The notes under the pieces: model-generated | Told to the model about the DNA's origin: nothing | The model's database searches: none | Seen by the model: the letters and a program-made list of their open reading frames with translations, nothing else | NCBI RefSeq assembly: GCF_003097315.1 | Contig: NZ_QDDL01000002.1 | Coordinates: 186,001-250,000 of the forward strand | Origin: Pelagibaculum spongiae | GTDB taxonomy: Bacteria; Pseudomonadota; Gammaproteobacteria; Enterobacterales; Pelagibaculaceae | Direction: 5' to 3' | Length of the DNA: 64,000 nucleotides | In this document: positions 38,741 through 48,420 of the stretch, one piece after another | How positions within the stretch are numbered: position 1 is the stretch's first letter | Layout of the letters: every line of letters starts with the position of its first letter | Translations under genes and position numbers: made by a program

Positions 38741-39760
38741 ATGCTTGAAATAATTAGAGCAAAATACGGTTTAATACAGTCAATTACCACGGCGCGTCAA
38801 GTGAAAATCAATAATAAGATCATATTGTTTGTTGCTACTGTTTCTGTAATCGCAACTATCAGTTCTTACGCAATTAACTTTGGTTTTACTTTTTCTGATA
38901 ATCATCAGCGCTGGGGTGAGTTTGGTGCCTACCTCGCGGGCACACTCGGCACTTTCCTAAGCTTAGCTAGTATTCTTTATGTATTTCACTCCAACAACCA
39001 ACAAATTAAAGAAAACAAGAGGCAAAGTAACATAGAAAACTATGTTGATCAGGCAAATAGAATACTCGATTCATTGCAAAGTATAGACAACAAAATTATC
39101 TCACCTCACGTATACATCACAAATATTATTGAGCATCAAAGTTGGGGAAAAGATCACGTTGAAATTCGAGAAAATGAAAAAGGTAATACGGTAGAAATTG
39201 CTAACATCACAAAAGATTTATCTTTACACTTCTCAACCACAAGTCCCATCGAAATAATCAACACCTATTTGGGATATTTGGAGTATGCAAATAGCCCAAA
39301 CAAAATAGCCATAACAAAAGCATGGATTGAAAAAGATTGGCAAATAAAAGGGAAGTTAATCAAGTACAGAGCTTTGACTGGGCACCTAGTTAAAATCGTA
39401 ACTCAACTATTAGATCATAATTATGATTTATATTTAGCACAACAGATGCTTACAAATACCTACAGTCAAATAATAATACTAAATAAGATTGATTATGCTG
39501 ACAAAAAAATATTCAATATTCTTGGGTTACTCTTATCTATTCCTGACAAGGGAATGAAGTTTAATCCAAAAGAGCTTGTCTCCAATTTGGTCGAAGACTT
39601 GAATAAATCATTGAACCTTTGTTATCAAGAAAATGAATTAAAATTCGTAACTAGCAAGAGGGTGTCGAATTCAACAGGCCTACATGAAATCACTTTACAG
39701 CACATAAAGACTCAAAATATTTATGTCCGAAGTGTTAGTGGGGAGTGGAAAGAAATCTGA
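38741..39760 (+). CDS. AbiC-like membrane protein (putative)
   Basis: A 339-residue A+T-rich gene. Two N-terminal membrane helices (ILFVATVSVIATISSYAI and TLGTFLSLASILYVF) bracket WGEFGAYLAGTLG, a pattern typical of the putative phage abortive-infection family (putAbiC). A long, mainly helical cytosolic part follows (residues about 88-339). The start is uncertain: the ATG at 38741 has no ribosome-binding site, and a GTG at 38801 is an alternative. Low G+C compared with the flanking hem and pepT genes suggests acquisition. A defence role is inferred only from the family resemblance. Confidence 0.6.
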   Translation: MLEIIRAKYGLIQSITTARQVKINNKIILFVATVSVIATISSYAINFGFTFSDNHQRWGEFGAYLAGTLGTFLSLASILYVFHSNNQQIKENKRQSNIENYVDQANRILDSLQSIDNKIISPHVYITNIIEHQSWGKDHVEIRENEKGNTVEIANITKDLSLHFSTTSPIEIINTYLGYLEYANSPNKIAITKAWIEKDWQIKGKLIKYRALTGHLVKIVTQLLDHNYDLYLAQQMLTNTYSQIIILNKIDYADKKIFNILGLLLSIPDKGMKFNPKELVSNLVEDLNKSLNLCYQENELKFVTSKRVSNSTGLHEITLQHIKTQNIYVRSVSGEWKEI

Positions 39761-39858
39761 TTTATATCAATTGACCACAGAAGCACCCTGAGCGGGGATC
39801 AAGGAATGGATTAGATCACTCATGGTAATGTGCCATCATTATTACTTGGTGCTTAATC

Positions 39859-41097
39859 ATGAAACAAACCTACCTCAACCGCTTTCTTCGCTATATCGCT
39901 ATTGATACTCGCTCCGATGAATCTAGCAGCACCGTTCCTAGTACTCCAGGGCAAATGGTACTGGCACAGCAGATTGCTAGTGAACTGAAAGCGATGGGCC
40001 TTGACCGGGTGCTGCTGGATGATAAGGGTTATATTTCTGCCTGCTTACCGGCTAACACCTTTAATACCCACAACCCAGTTCCAGCGATTGGTTTTATTGC
40101 TCACATGGACACCGCACCCGATGCATCGGGAAAAGATGTAAAACCACAAATCATTGAAAATTATTCTGGTGAATCGATCACCCTCAATCAAGCATTGAAT
40201 ATTCAGCTGTCACCTGATGAATTTCCAAAGCTAAAGCAATATATCGGTAAAACACTGATCACTACCGATGGCACCACTTTGCTGGGTGCAGACAATAAAG
40301 CCGGTATTGCCGCTATTTTGTGTGCGGTGGAATATTTACAGCAACACTCAGAAATTATTCATGGCGATATTTGCATTGGCTTTACTCCCGACGAAGAAAT
40401 TGGCCGAGGCGCCGATCATTTCGATGTGGAAAACTTTGCTGCCGAATGGGCATACACCATTGATGGCGGTGAGCAAGGCGAGCTGGAATGCGAAAGCTTT
40501 AATGCCGCCAAAGCAACTGTGACGGTACAAGGGCGTAACGTTCACCCGGGCACCGCTAAAAACGTCATGATTAACGCAGCAACCATTGCCCGCCAATTTG
40601 CCAATCAAATGCCTGCAGATGAAGTACCCGAGCAAACAGATGGCCACCAAGGGTTTTTCCATTTACACCATATGGCAGGAAACGAGTCGACCGCTACTTT
40701 GGATTATCTGATTCGTGATTTTGACAAAACATCGTTTGCGCAGCGTAAAACATTAATGCTGAATATCGCAGACCGTATTAATACTGAATTAGGCGAACAG
40801 CGAGTTAGCGTTGAGATTGTCGATCAATACGCTAATATGCATGAAGAATTAGTGAAGCTGCCACATGTGATGGATATTGCCCGCGATGCATTAAACAATT
40901 GCTGCGTAACACCGATTGAAAAACCAATCCGTGGCGGCACCGATGGTTCACGCCTTTCCTTTATGGGACTACCAACACCCAATATTTTCACCGGCGGCCA
41001 TAACTTCCACGGAATTCATGAATATTTGGTCGTTGAGTCCGCATTAAAAAGTGTTGAAGTGATTGTTGAGTTGGCAAGATTGACTGCTGAACAATAG
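39859..41097 (+). CDS. pepT: Peptidase T
   Basis: A 412-residue M20-family metallopeptidase that cleaves N-terminal residues from tripeptides. Metal-binding motifs are IAHMDTAPDASG, GADNKAG, the catalytic Glu pair in TPDEEIGRG and IRGGTDGSRLS, with the last His in GGHNFHG. Full length and start are normal. A weak hairpin follows at 41142-41174. Confidence 0.95.
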   Translation: MKQTYLNRFLRYIAIDTRSDESSSTVPSTPGQMVLAQQIASELKAMGLDRVLLDDKGYISACLPANTFNTHNPVPAIGFIAHMDTAPDASGKDVKPQIIENYSGESITLNQALNIQLSPDEFPKLKQYIGKTLITTDGTTLLGADNKAGIAAILCAVEYLQQHSEIIHGDICIGFTPDEEIGRGADHFDVENFAAEWAYTIDGGEQGELECESFNAAKATVTVQGRNVHPGTAKNVMINAATIARQFANQMPADEVPEQTDGHQGFFHLHHMAGNESTATLDYLIRDFDKTSFAQRKTLMLNIADRINTELGEQRVSVEIVDQYANMHEELVKLPHVMDIARDALNNCCVTPIEKPIRGGTDGSRLSFMGLPTPNIFTGGHNFHGIHEYLVVESALKSVEVIVELARLTAEQ

Positions 41098-41141
41098 TAG
41101 TAATTTTGGCAAGACTTAAGTCAGCCTAAAGTTACTAACAG

Positions 41142-41174
41142 AAAAGCAAGGAGTCTGAAATGGCTCCTGTTTTT
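41142..41174 (+). terminator. Probable terminator of pepT
   Basis: AAAAGCAAGGAG and CTCCTGTTTTT form an imperfect stem (one bulge) and end in a T-run. Confidence 0.6.
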
Positions 41175-41220
41175 AAAATTTAGAAAAAGTATTATCAAAA
41201 TGTAACGAAACTAGATAAAA

Positions 41221-41755
41221 AACTCGGCCGCAAGCGACCGAGTTTTAAAACAACCCGAGCTGCTGGCTATGCTCTTCACCTTTATCCATATGCACTAACT
41301 GCTCTTGTACATATTTACGAATAACATCTTCAGTTGCATTACCAATAGTTTCGACAAAGTAGCTTTGCGTCCATAATTTACCACCCCAAAAGAAACGCTT
41401 TTTAACCTCAGGATGAAGGCGAAAGAATTCTATTGCCGAGATGCTTTTGATTATTTGCATGACATCTGCAGGTGACATTTTAGGCTCGGTTCTAACAACC
41501 ATATGAATATGATCTGTCGGTATTTCTAACTCAACAATTTCAATATCATAGTCATAACCAATCTTTTCAATGATGCTTTTTAAGTTTTCCCGATAAGGTT
41601 CTACAAACACTTTTCTTCGATATTTTGGAATCCAAACAAAGTGATACATCAGGCGAAAGACATGATGTGAATTTCTACGCACTTCCATAAACTGAACACC
41701 CGCACAATGACTACGTCATTGTACGCTATTCAGCTCGGGGGCAAGCCCCCGAGAT
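41221..41755 (-). mobile_element. IS200/IS605-family element, apparently complete
   Basis: A single tnpA is bordered by hairpins: 41221-41244 (AACTCGGCCG/CGACCGAGTT, one mismatch) beyond the gene's 3' end, and two on the 5' side, 41704-41722 (ACAATGAC/GTCATTGT) and 41734-41753 (CTCGGGGGC/GCCCCCGAG). No tnpB or target duplication is present, as expected for IS200-type elements. It is a different subtype from the element at 2817-3391. Confidence 0.82.
41245..41688 (-). CDS. tnpA: IS200/IS605-family transposase TnpA
   Basis: A 147-residue HUH single-strand transposase. The N-terminus has VFRLMYHFVWIPKYRRKVF, the HUH-type motif is DHIHMVV, and the nucleophile Tyr is in QSYFVETIG. The frame is uninterrupted and all catalytic elements are present, so it may be active. 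It sits within the hairpin-flanked element between pepT and a lipoprotein gene. Confidence 0.93.
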   Translation of the reverse strand: MEVRRNSHHVFRLMYHFVWIPKYRRKVFVEPYRENLKSIIEKIGYDYDIEIVELEIPTDHIHMVVRTEPKMSPADVMQIIKSISAIEFFRLHPEVKKRFFWGGKLWTQSYFVETIGNATEDVIRKYVQEQLVHMDKGEEHSQQLGLF

Positions 41756-41877
41756 TTTCGCTTCGCTGGTTAAAACAAAAAAAATGCCGACTTTCCTTTA
41801 CATTACCGTCACAGAATAAGCGTCACTATCAGATATAGTTCCCAGCAATCAACATGATTGCCAGCGAGAACTCCCCA

Positions 41878-42822
41878 ATGAAAAATTTACTATTTCCAAT
41901 TCTCAGTAGCGTTTCTATTGCTGTTTTGGCCACAGGCTGCAGTAGCAGTAATAATGACAGCGCCGTTATCGCTGGTGCTTTGGATCAAAACATCACCAAG
42001 GCTGAAGTCAGCAACGATAATATTTCAGGCCTATGGCTGCAATATAGTGACGTTTCAATAGAGCCAACGTCTGAAAATTTGACAGGTAGTGCACATCAAA
42101 TTTCCAGTACGGTAGTCAAGATTGTCGAAAAGGATGGTGAGTTTTATCTCTCTCGCTGCTCCGGCGAAAACCAAGATGATTACTCTGAAGAAAAAATCAG
42201 CCTAGGTGAAGACAATAAATTCACTGCTGACTATCGCACCGGAACAATTACTGACAATAAAAAAATAGATTTGATAGTCAACATAGATAATTTCTATCGT
42301 TTCATTGGCCCTGTCGGCCCAACTTTACAAAAAAATCCTCAAGCATCAGATGATTTCGATACTAAAATCATCAATGCAAATGCAACCCTATATAAAGTAA
42401 GAGATAATACTTTATCTTCTATCGGCAAAACATCGATCAATGATCAAGAATATCCAATCTACTGCATGGACTTAGTGTGGGCACAAGGCCAGTCTGAATA
42501 CAAAGATACTCAAGAATCTTATTTCGAAGACCGGGTAAGATTTAATTTTGAAGACTATATGAGGACCGGATTGGAATTTAGCTGGAAAACCGATATCGAA
42601 AAAGAGCCTGGATACTACGAAAATTCTTCAGAAGAACGTTTACGAGCCATGACTAATAGCGAAAACAACTATTCATATTTCAGAGGTGAAATTCCAAATG
42701 AATTTTATCAAGCAACCTCTGCCTTCTCTAACTACAAAGCAGCAGGAACGCTAAAGACAGATGAAGGTGGTGATGTACCCGTTTCTCTTGAAATAGATGT
42801 TATGAAATCATTTCCTGAATAA
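41878..42822 (+). CDS. Hypothetical lipoprotein
   Basis: A 314-residue protein with a lipoprotein signal (MKNLLFPILSSVSIAVLATGCSS). The mature part is acidic and rich in Asn, Asp and Ser, with probable beta structure (DNISGLWLQYSDVSI, LYKVRDNTLSSIG). The ATG at 41878 is chosen so that the signal begins at the start. No family is recognised. Confidence 0.72.
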   Translation: MKNLLFPILSSVSIAVLATGCSSSNNDSAVIAGALDQNITKAEVSNDNISGLWLQYSDVSIEPTSENLTGSAHQISSTVVKIVEKDGEFYLSRCSGENQDDYSEEKISLGEDNKFTADYRTGTITDNKKIDLIVNIDNFYRFIGPVGPTLQKNPQASDDFDTKIINANATLYKVRDNTLSSIGKTSINDQEYPIYCMDLVWAQGQSEYKDTQESYFEDRVRFNFEDYMRTGLEFSWKTDIEKEPGYYENSSEERLRAMTNSENNYSYFRGEIPNEFYQATSAFSNYKAAGTLKTDEGGDVPVSLEIDVMKSFPE

Positions 42823-42841
42823 GAATTAAGATTTACTTATT

Positions 42842-42869
42842 AAAAGGCGGGATCGAAAACCCGCCTTTT
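42842..42869. terminator. Bidirectional terminator
   Basis: AAAAGGCGGG / CCCGCCTTTT, 10-bp stem with an 8-nt loop, between the lipoprotein gene and the converging peptidase-like gene. Confidence 0.88.
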
Positions 42870-42871
42870 AC

Positions 42872-43492
42872 TTATTGGACTCGTACTAGACTTTTTTTAG
42901 TGACTGCCATTCTGTTAATAAAAACCTTGTTATCTTCATTGTCACAAAAACAAAAAATATACTCAGGTTTATCTCGAACTGATTTCCCAGCTTTGATTGA
43001 CATATACAGATAAACCTTTCTATACAAACCTTCCTTGCTATCACCTAGGTGTTTATTCATCTTTTTCAATTCATCACGTACATAAAAAAATGTTGAAGCC
43101 ATGCAAGATGCTTCTGAAACTTTTGCTTCAGATTCTTCCTGATCAAAACCAATAATCAATGCAGCATGAGAAACCCCTTTGGCATTGGTAGTAGAGATGG
43201 CGACAGGGCAATTGCTGCACAGTTGTTTAATGATGAATTTTTCAATCTGGGAAATACTTATCAAAGGGATTTCTTCCTGAAAAAGCCCCATTTGATTTAA
43301 TGCACTAAAAGTCGGGTAACTTTTTCTATCTTTTGTCACAAATAAATGATGACGGACTTTCTCTGCACTTAGCCAACGGCCTCTACGACTTAAATTTGTA
43401 CCATAGAGATGCCAGTTATAGAGAATGGCACAGCAAACTGCCCAGCATGCACGGTCATCGCCCCTATAATTGAGTAACGCTACCGTATTCAT
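42872..43492 (-). CDS. Putative papain-like cysteine peptidase
   Basis: About 206 residues from the ATG at 43492 (a GTG at 43510 is also in frame). The N-terminal DDRACWAVCCAILYNW has the Cys-Trp-Ala helix start of papain-fold peptidases such as the AvrRpt2/C70 and C39 groups. KGVSHAALIIGFDQEE supplies a His at the start of the next strand. VSEASCMASTFFYVRDEL resembles the segment after the third catalytic residue. No signal peptide. Substrate unknown; the assignment rests on these motifs only. Confidence 0.55.
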   Translation of the reverse strand: MNTVALLNYRGDDRACWAVCCAILYNWHLYGTNLSRRGRWLSAEKVRHHLFVTKDRKSYPTFSALNQMGLFQEEIPLISISQIEKFIIKQLCSNCPVAISTTNAKGVSHAALIIGFDQEESEAKVSEASCMASTFFYVRDELKKMNKHLGDSKEGLYRKVYLYMSIKAGKSVRDKPEYIFCFCDNEDNKVFINRMAVTKKSLVRVQ

Positions 43493-43601
43493 ATTTCCGA
43501 TAAAGAGCACTCAACATCCCTGTTTTTTCATTCAAGCTATCTCTTAGACTAGCAAACAAATATATTCTTACCTGCCATGAGTCATAACAAAAACTCACTG
43601 C

Positions 43602-43633
43602 AAAAAAAACGGGCTATTTAAGCCCGTTTTTTA
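43602..43633. terminator. Terminator of hisGD
   Basis: ACGGGCT / AGCCCGT with a 5-nt loop. A-run and T-run on the two sides allow function in both directions; it mainly ends hisD transcription on the minus strand. Confidence 0.88.
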
Positions 43634-43647
43634 TTTGAAATAACTAG

Positions 43648-44952
43648 TTACTTCAAACTATCTAATCTTAATGCGACGGCATTTTTGTGGGCATCTAACA
43701 GTTCAGCTTCAGCTAATGTCATTACTGCTTGGCCTAAGCCTTGCAAGCCTTCTGCTGTCAGTTCCTGCACGGTGAACCGTCGGCTGAAATCTGCTAGCGA
43801 CAATGACGATACCGAACGAGAATAACCATAAGTCGGCAGAACATGATTGGTGCCACTGGCGTAATCACCGACCGACTCTGGCGTATAAGCACCTAAAAAT
43901 ACTGAACCTGCAGCACGAACATTCTTTAAAATATCGCGTGGCGCTTTAGTTTGTATAATTAAATGTTCCGGCCCATATAAGTTAGAAACCACGGCAGCCT
44001 GCTGCATGCTTTCTACCAGTAAAGTGCGGCTAAATTGCAACGCCTGCTCTGCTACTTCTTTACGAGATAACTGAGCTAATTGCTGTGACAGCGCTAAATT
44101 TACCTGCTCAGCAATATCAGCTGAATCGGTAACCAGAATCACTTGTGAATCTGGCCCGTGTTCTGCTTGAGATAATAAATCTGCGGCAATAAATTGTGGA
44201 TTCGCTTCAGCATCGGCAATGACTAACACTTCCGACGGCCCGGCAGGCATATCAATACTCACCACAGCCGATTTTCCAGCAAAGCTACTGCCCTGTGACA
44301 CCTGACTTTTGGCTTCAGTGACAAACCGATTACCTGGGCCGAAGATTTTATCCACAGCGGGAATAGTTTCGGTGCCAAGTGCTAGTGCAGCGACGGCTTG
44401 GGCCCCGCCAACTTGATAGATTTCATCAATACCGCAGGCATTAGCGGCATAAATAATCGCATCATTAATTGGCGGCGGGCTGACCAGTACTCGCTTTTCA
44501 CAACCTGCTATTTTTGCCGGAATCGCCAACATTAATACGGTAGAAATTAGCGGAGCTGTGCCACCTGGAATATATAAACCGACCTTTTCAATCGGTTCAT
44601 TGCGTAGTTCACACTGAATGCCCGGCTGAGTCGTCACTTCAATTGGCTGAAATTTTTGTGCAATATGAAAGGTTTCAATATTGGCAATTGCTTGCTGGAT
44701 TGATTGCTTTAATGGCTCAGCAACTTTTTCACAGGCCTCGCTAATTTCCGTTGCAGATAACTGCAGCTGCTCCACCTGAACACCATCAAACTTCTGATTA
44801 AATTCAGCCAGCGCCACATCGCCTTTCTCGGCGACTGATTCAATAATCCCCCGGACGGTTTGCCCTAGACTTTCTGAACCAATTAATGGTGAGCGTTGCA
44901 AAGCTTGTCGTTGTTCACTAGCTGACAATTGCTGCCAATTTAAAACCTGCAT
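43648..44952 (-). CDS. hisD: Histidinol dehydrogenase
   Basis: A 434-residue zinc enzyme making histidine from histidinol, exactly the E. coli length. Motifs are VGLYIPGGTAPLISTVLML, DKIFGPGNRFVTEAK, DMPAGPSEVLVIAD, SQAEHGPDSQ and GTNHVLPTYG. The start at 44952 has GAGG at correct distance; 16 extra upstream codons are rejected. It follows hisG by 110 bp containing a REP-like palindrome. Confidence 0.96.
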   Translation of the reverse strand: MQVLNWQQLSASEQRQALQRSPLIGSESLGQTVRGIIESVAEKGDVALAEFNQKFDGVQVEQLQLSATEISEACEKVAEPLKQSIQQAIANIETFHIAQKFQPIEVTTQPGIQCELRNEPIEKVGLYIPGGTAPLISTVLMLAIPAKIAGCEKRVLVSPPPINDAIIYAANACGIDEIYQVGGAQAVAALALGTETIPAVDKIFGPGNRFVTEAKSQVSQGSSFAGKSAVVSIDMPAGPSEVLVIADAEANPQFIAADLLSQAEHGPDSQVILVTDSADIAEQVNLALSQQLAQLSRKEVAEQALQFSRTLLVESMQQAAVVSNLYGPEHLIIQTKAPRDILKNVRAAGSVFLGAYTPESVGDYASGTNHVLPTYGYSRSVSSLSLADFSRRFTVQELTAEGLQGLGQAVMTLAEAELLDAHKNAVALRLDSLK

Positions 44953-45022
44953 TTTCTTTACCTCAAAACCCGCTGGTTTGATAAACACCTGCGCAACCAA
45001 ATAAAAAAAACTGCGCTTTTAC

Positions 45023-45058
45023 ATGTTTGATTTCGCTAGTGCTCATCAAACCTACATA
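45023..45058. repeat. REP-like palindrome between hisG and hisD
   Basis: GTTTGAT and ATCAAAC form the stem; the core TTTCGCTAGTGCTCATCAAACCTAC is nearly the same as the inverted core at 60919-60948. Confidence 0.6.
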
Positions 45059-45062
45059 GAAT

Positions 45063-45962
45063 TTAACCGAGCATTTTCTCAATCGGCATAACCAAAATTG
45101 AGCTTGCGCCCAGTTCGGTCAATTGCTCCATGGTATCCCAAAATAAATCTTCGGTACTGACGGCATGTACCGCAACCCGATTACTGTCATCATTTAATGG
45201 CAATACCGTTGGGTTTTCAGCACCCGGCAACAAGGCTACAATTTGCTCTAGTTTGTCGGTCGGTGCGTGTAACAAAATATACTTGCTTTCTTTGGCACGA
45301 ATCACGCCATTAATTCGCGACAGAATTTTATCAATTAACGCTTGTTTGTCATCTGCTTGTGCGATTGGCGACTGGATCATGCAAGCCTTAGAACGGAAGA
45401 TCACTTCGCTTTCTACCAAACCATTGGCTTCTAAAGTGGCACCAGTAGAAACCAGATCACAAATACCATCAGCCAAGCCAGAACGTGGCGCGACTTCCAC
45501 CGAACCTTTCAACATGCAATCCAGATAACTTACCTGTTTAGCTGCTAAAAAACGATTCAATAAATTGGGGTAAGAGCTGGCGATTCGCAAACCTTCCAGC
45601 GAACTAGAATCTGAATATTCAAACTCTTGTGGCATGGCAATTGACAGTCGACAACTACCAAAATCTAACTGGCGAAGCTTGTCAAAAGTACAAGGCTTAC
45701 CGGTGGATTGGCGCTCCAATTGCTCCTCTTCTAATACGTTTTCACCAAGAATACCTAGGTCGACTACGCCATCCATTACCAAGCCTGGAATATCGTCATC
45801 ACGCACTCGTAACAAGTCGATTGGCATATTGTCGCTATGGGCAATCAAACGACGTTCATCAATGTTGAACTTCACTCCGCAGCCTTTGAGTAGCTTCATA
45901 GACTCTTTGGATAAACGGCCAGATTTTTGAATCGCAATACGCAGTCGCTTGTTGTCATTCAT
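45063..45962 (-). CDS. hisG: ATP phosphoribosyltransferase (long form)
   Basis: A 299-residue long-form HisG that contains its own regulatory ACT-like C-terminal domain, so HisZ is not needed. Motifs are [37 protein letters not shown] and [14 protein letters not shown]. It catalyses the first, feedback-regulated step of histidine synthesis. Expression is controlled by the leader at 46035-46168. Confidence 0.96.
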   Translation of the reverse strand: MNDNKRLRIAIQKSGRLSKESMKLLKGCGVKFNIDERRLIAHSDNMPIDLLRVRDDDIPGLVMDGVVDLGILGENVLEEEQLERQSTGKPCTFDKLRQLDFGSCRLSIAMPQEFEYSDSSSLEGLRIASSYPNLLNRFLAAKQVSYLDCMLKGSVEVAPRSGLADGICDLVSTGATLEANGLVESEVIFRSKACMIQSPIAQADDKQALIDKILSRINGVIRAKESKYILLHAPTDKLEQIVALLPGAENPTVLPLNDDSNRVAVHAVSTEDLFWDTMEQLTELGASSILVMPIEKMLG

Positions 45963-46034
45963 TACTTCTATTCCTGATTCGTTTTCAAATTATTGGTTGT
46001 TCAGGTTGCCTAGCCATTTTCGACTATGCAAAAT

Positions 46035-46066
46035 AAAACCCCTGAAAGTTGCCTTCCAGGGGTTTT
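46035..46066 (-). terminator. Attenuator terminator of hisGD
   Basis: On the minus strand AAAACCCCTG pairs with CAGGGGTTTT around a 12-nt loop that begins with GAAGG. It lies between hisL and hisG. Alternative pairings are available: A (46114-46120) with B (46097-46103), B with C (46081-46089), and C with the GGAAGG at 46052-46057. Confidence 0.85.
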
Positions 46067-46120
46067 GATTATTCAGTGCCGCCGGAAGGATACAGACCTT
46101 CGGCAGTGAGCTTCCGAAGG

Positions 46121-46168
46121 CTACCGCTTATGATGGTGGTGATGCTGTGCTTTCGGAAATTGATACAT
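46121..46168 (-). CDS. hisL: his operon leader peptide
   Basis: A 15-codon frame, MYQFPKAQHHHHHKR, with five consecutive His codons, about 160 bp upstream of hisG. Such peptides let the ribosome sense charged tRNA-His: stalling at the His codons favours the anti-terminator. Alternative RNA stems and a terminator follow at once, which makes the assignment firm. The ribosome-binding site is weak (GAG nine bases upstream). Confidence 0.92.
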   Translation of the reverse strand: MYQFPKAQHHHHHKR

Positions 46169-46430
46169 TACATGTGCTCTTTTACGTCAAACTACATATT
46201 GATAGATGCTTTGCTAAGCAACTATCAGAAAATGGATTGCCATCAATCAGAAGTACATCTGGATCAGCAAGTGGATACAAGTTACCGATAGTGGCGCAGA
46301 TTTTCAACCGGCAATTTGGAATAGCAAACCAAAGCTAATTGGAATAACTGCCAATTCCAGATCGAATGTTGCAGCTTACTAATTCATACCAGTAAACTGA
46401 GCCTTTCTCAGATGTTGTATTTTTTGTCTC

Positions 46431-47297
46431 ATGACCCAACAAGCAGAGTTATTACACATTCGCTGCGGCAGCGATATTCATCCACAACTTGAGCAAGCTG
46501 GATTGCTAGAAAATGCTGACTTTCTGGAGTTCAGCGACCCTTTCTGCCTTGGGCCAATTAACCACAAAAGTCTTAACCTGAAAAATATTGACCCATGGGT
46601 ATCGCAGCGCAGCCAGTTTATTGCTGAAGCTTTTGAATTGGACTTCACTGAAGTTCAGCAAAAGCAGCAATCCAGTTACCAGCTTTTAAGCAATGCCAGT
46701 CAATATTCACAAATTATTCTGTGGTTTGAACATGACTGCTACGACCAGCTTATTTTAATTTATTTATTATTCAGGCTTTCTCAGCAAAAATTAAAGCCGG
46801 GACAACTTCAGCTAATTTGTATTAACCAGCATGCTGAATTGGAGCAAACCCATGGACGGTTTATCGGCCTCGGCCAGCTCAATAGCGAACAAATCCAACA
46901 GCTTTGGCAACAAAAAAAGCCGGTCACTAATGGTCAGCTAATCGCTGCAAGCTGTTCATGGGAAAGGCTCGCCAAACAACAGCCGCTGCAAATCATCACC
47001 AGCAATACCGGTACAACACTGCCATTTCTCAAGCAGGCATTACAAAGATATGCTGAGCAACAATCTAAGGTCAGCTTAACCGATCAAATTACTTTAGATA
47101 TTCTGCAGCAAAAATCACCAATAACATTTTCCGAGCTTTTTAAAGCCTACCAGGAAAAAGAACCGCAGCCCTGGCTGGGGGATTTAATGTATTGGTATTT
47201 ATTGCGGGGGATGGCAGAAAATGGTTTGGTTAATATAGAGCCAAGCCAGCGAACTCAAAACAATTGCTGGGCTAGCTCTGTTATTTATCTTAGGTAA
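46431..47297 (+). CDS. DUF1835-domain protein
   Basis: A 288-residue protein with the DUF1835 pattern at the N-terminus (LLHIRCGSDIHPQLEQAGL, then FLEFSDPFCLGPI) and IILWFEHDCYDQLILIYLLFRLS in the middle. The C-terminal half has helical segments possibly of winged-helix kind. Function of the domain is unknown. It is divergent from hisL. Confidence 0.75.
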   Translation: MTQQAELLHIRCGSDIHPQLEQAGLLENADFLEFSDPFCLGPINHKSLNLKNIDPWVSQRSQFIAEAFELDFTEVQQKQQSSYQLLSNASQYSQIILWFEHDCYDQLILIYLLFRLSQQKLKPGQLQLICINQHAELEQTHGRFIGLGQLNSEQIQQLWQQKKPVTNGQLIAASCSWERLAKQQPLQIITSNTGTTLPFLKQALQRYAEQQSKVSLTDQITLDILQQKSPITFSELFKAYQEKEPQPWLGDLMYWYLLRGMAENGLVNIEPSQRTQNNCWASSVIYLR

Positions 47298-47298
47298 A

Positions 47299-48402
47299 TT
47301 AAAATATTTTGAACTCATTGTCATCTTGAGTCATCAAGTGCATCAGCCTTGGATTAACAAATAGCTTTTCTCGACCAGAAGATATTTCCTGCAAAACGCC
47401 TGTATCGACAAGCTGCTTTAAATAAATAGAAGCAGTCTGTCGTTTAGCAATATTTTGTTCCGTTAGATTATTGATACGACAATAGGGTTGCTCAAAAATC
47501 AGCTGAACCAGTTCATAGCTATATATTTTTGGCAGCTGTGCCTTAATGTAATCTGTGGTGCTTTCCATAAGTAATTTAATAGCGGCAATTTTTTCACAGG
47601 TCCATTTGGCTGTTTGCTCGATACCTTTTAGCATAAATAGCAGCCACGCTTCCCAGTTTTGCTCACTTGTGACTTGATTCAGTAGTTGATAATAACCCTG
47701 TTTGTTATGAACAATATATCGACTCAAATAAAGAATCGGTAAAGTCAGTAAGTCCTGCTCAATCAGATATAAAACATTTAGAATACGGCCAGTTCGGCCA
47801 TTACCATCATAAAATGGATGAATTGCTTCAAACTGATAATGGCTAACAGCCATTTTAATTAGTGGATCCAGATCGTCTTCAGCATGAATAAAGCGCTCCC
47901 AATTGGTTAGAAGATCTCGAATAACATCTTCTCCAACAGGCGGTGTATAAATAATTTCACCGGTTGTCTGGTTGCCAATGACCGTTCCTGGCATTTTGCG
48001 AATATCCATTTCAGTGTGCTTGAGTGTGCTGCACACCTCGATTGCTGTTGCAGTGCAAAGCGGTTTTCTCTCCAGCTGCATAAAACCTTGGTAGAGCGCC
48101 GTCCTATAACGCAGCGCTTCCTTGGTCGCAGGATCCGCGTCTTTGTTCTCATGCGCATACTGAAACAGCCTATCCGTAGTCGTTACAATATTCTCAATCT
48201 CGGAACTGTCTTTTGCTTCCAAAAGGGGTAGCAAGTTAGTTAGCATATTTTGATTGGGAATTAACTCTCCTGCCTTTTTCAACTCAGCCAATGCAGCACG
48301 CGCTGTAATACAAGCTTTCAATACCGTGCGTGTTTCCAGCACATCTACATCTGGTGGTAACAGTGGCAACTGGTTGTATGGCGCTTTGGCTTGCCAGCTC
48401 AT
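47299..48402 (-). CDS. Fic-family AMP transferase, class II
   Basis: A 367-residue Fic protein. The catalytic motif [12 protein letters not shown] is complete. An N-terminal SSEIEN matches the inhibitory-helix motif (S/T)xxxE(G/N), which defines class II and implies auto-inhibition of AMPylation. The C-terminus (residues about 300-360, [30 protein letters not shown]) is a winged helix. Length and layout match the Shewanella Fic protein studied structurally. GAGGAAAT precedes the ATG. A dense operator-like array lies upstream. Confidence 0.92.
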   Translation of the reverse strand: MSWQAKAPYNQLPLLPPDVDVLETRTVLKACITARAALAELKKAGELIPNQNMLTNLLPLLEAKDSSEIENIVTTTDRLFQYAHENKDADPATKEALRYRTALYQGFMQLERKPLCTATAIEVCSTLKHTEMDIRKMPGTVIGNQTTGEIIYTPPVGEDVIRDLLTNWERFIHAEDDLDPLIKMAVSHYQFEAIHPFYDGNGRTGRILNVLYLIEQDLLTLPILYLSRYIVHNKQGYYQLLNQVTSEQNWEAWLLFMLKGIEQTAKWTCEKIAAIKLLMESTTDYIKAQLPKIYSYELVQLIFEQPYCRINNLTEQNIAKRQTASIYLKQLVDTGVLQEISSGREKLFVNPRLMHLMTQDDNEFKIF

Positions 48403-48420
48403 GTTTAAATTTCCTCAAAA

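Noticed and set aside
46049-46291. 80-codon plus-strand frame across the his leader
   Set aside because: It overlaps hisL and the attenuator on the opposite strand and has no coding signature; the leader explains the sequence better.
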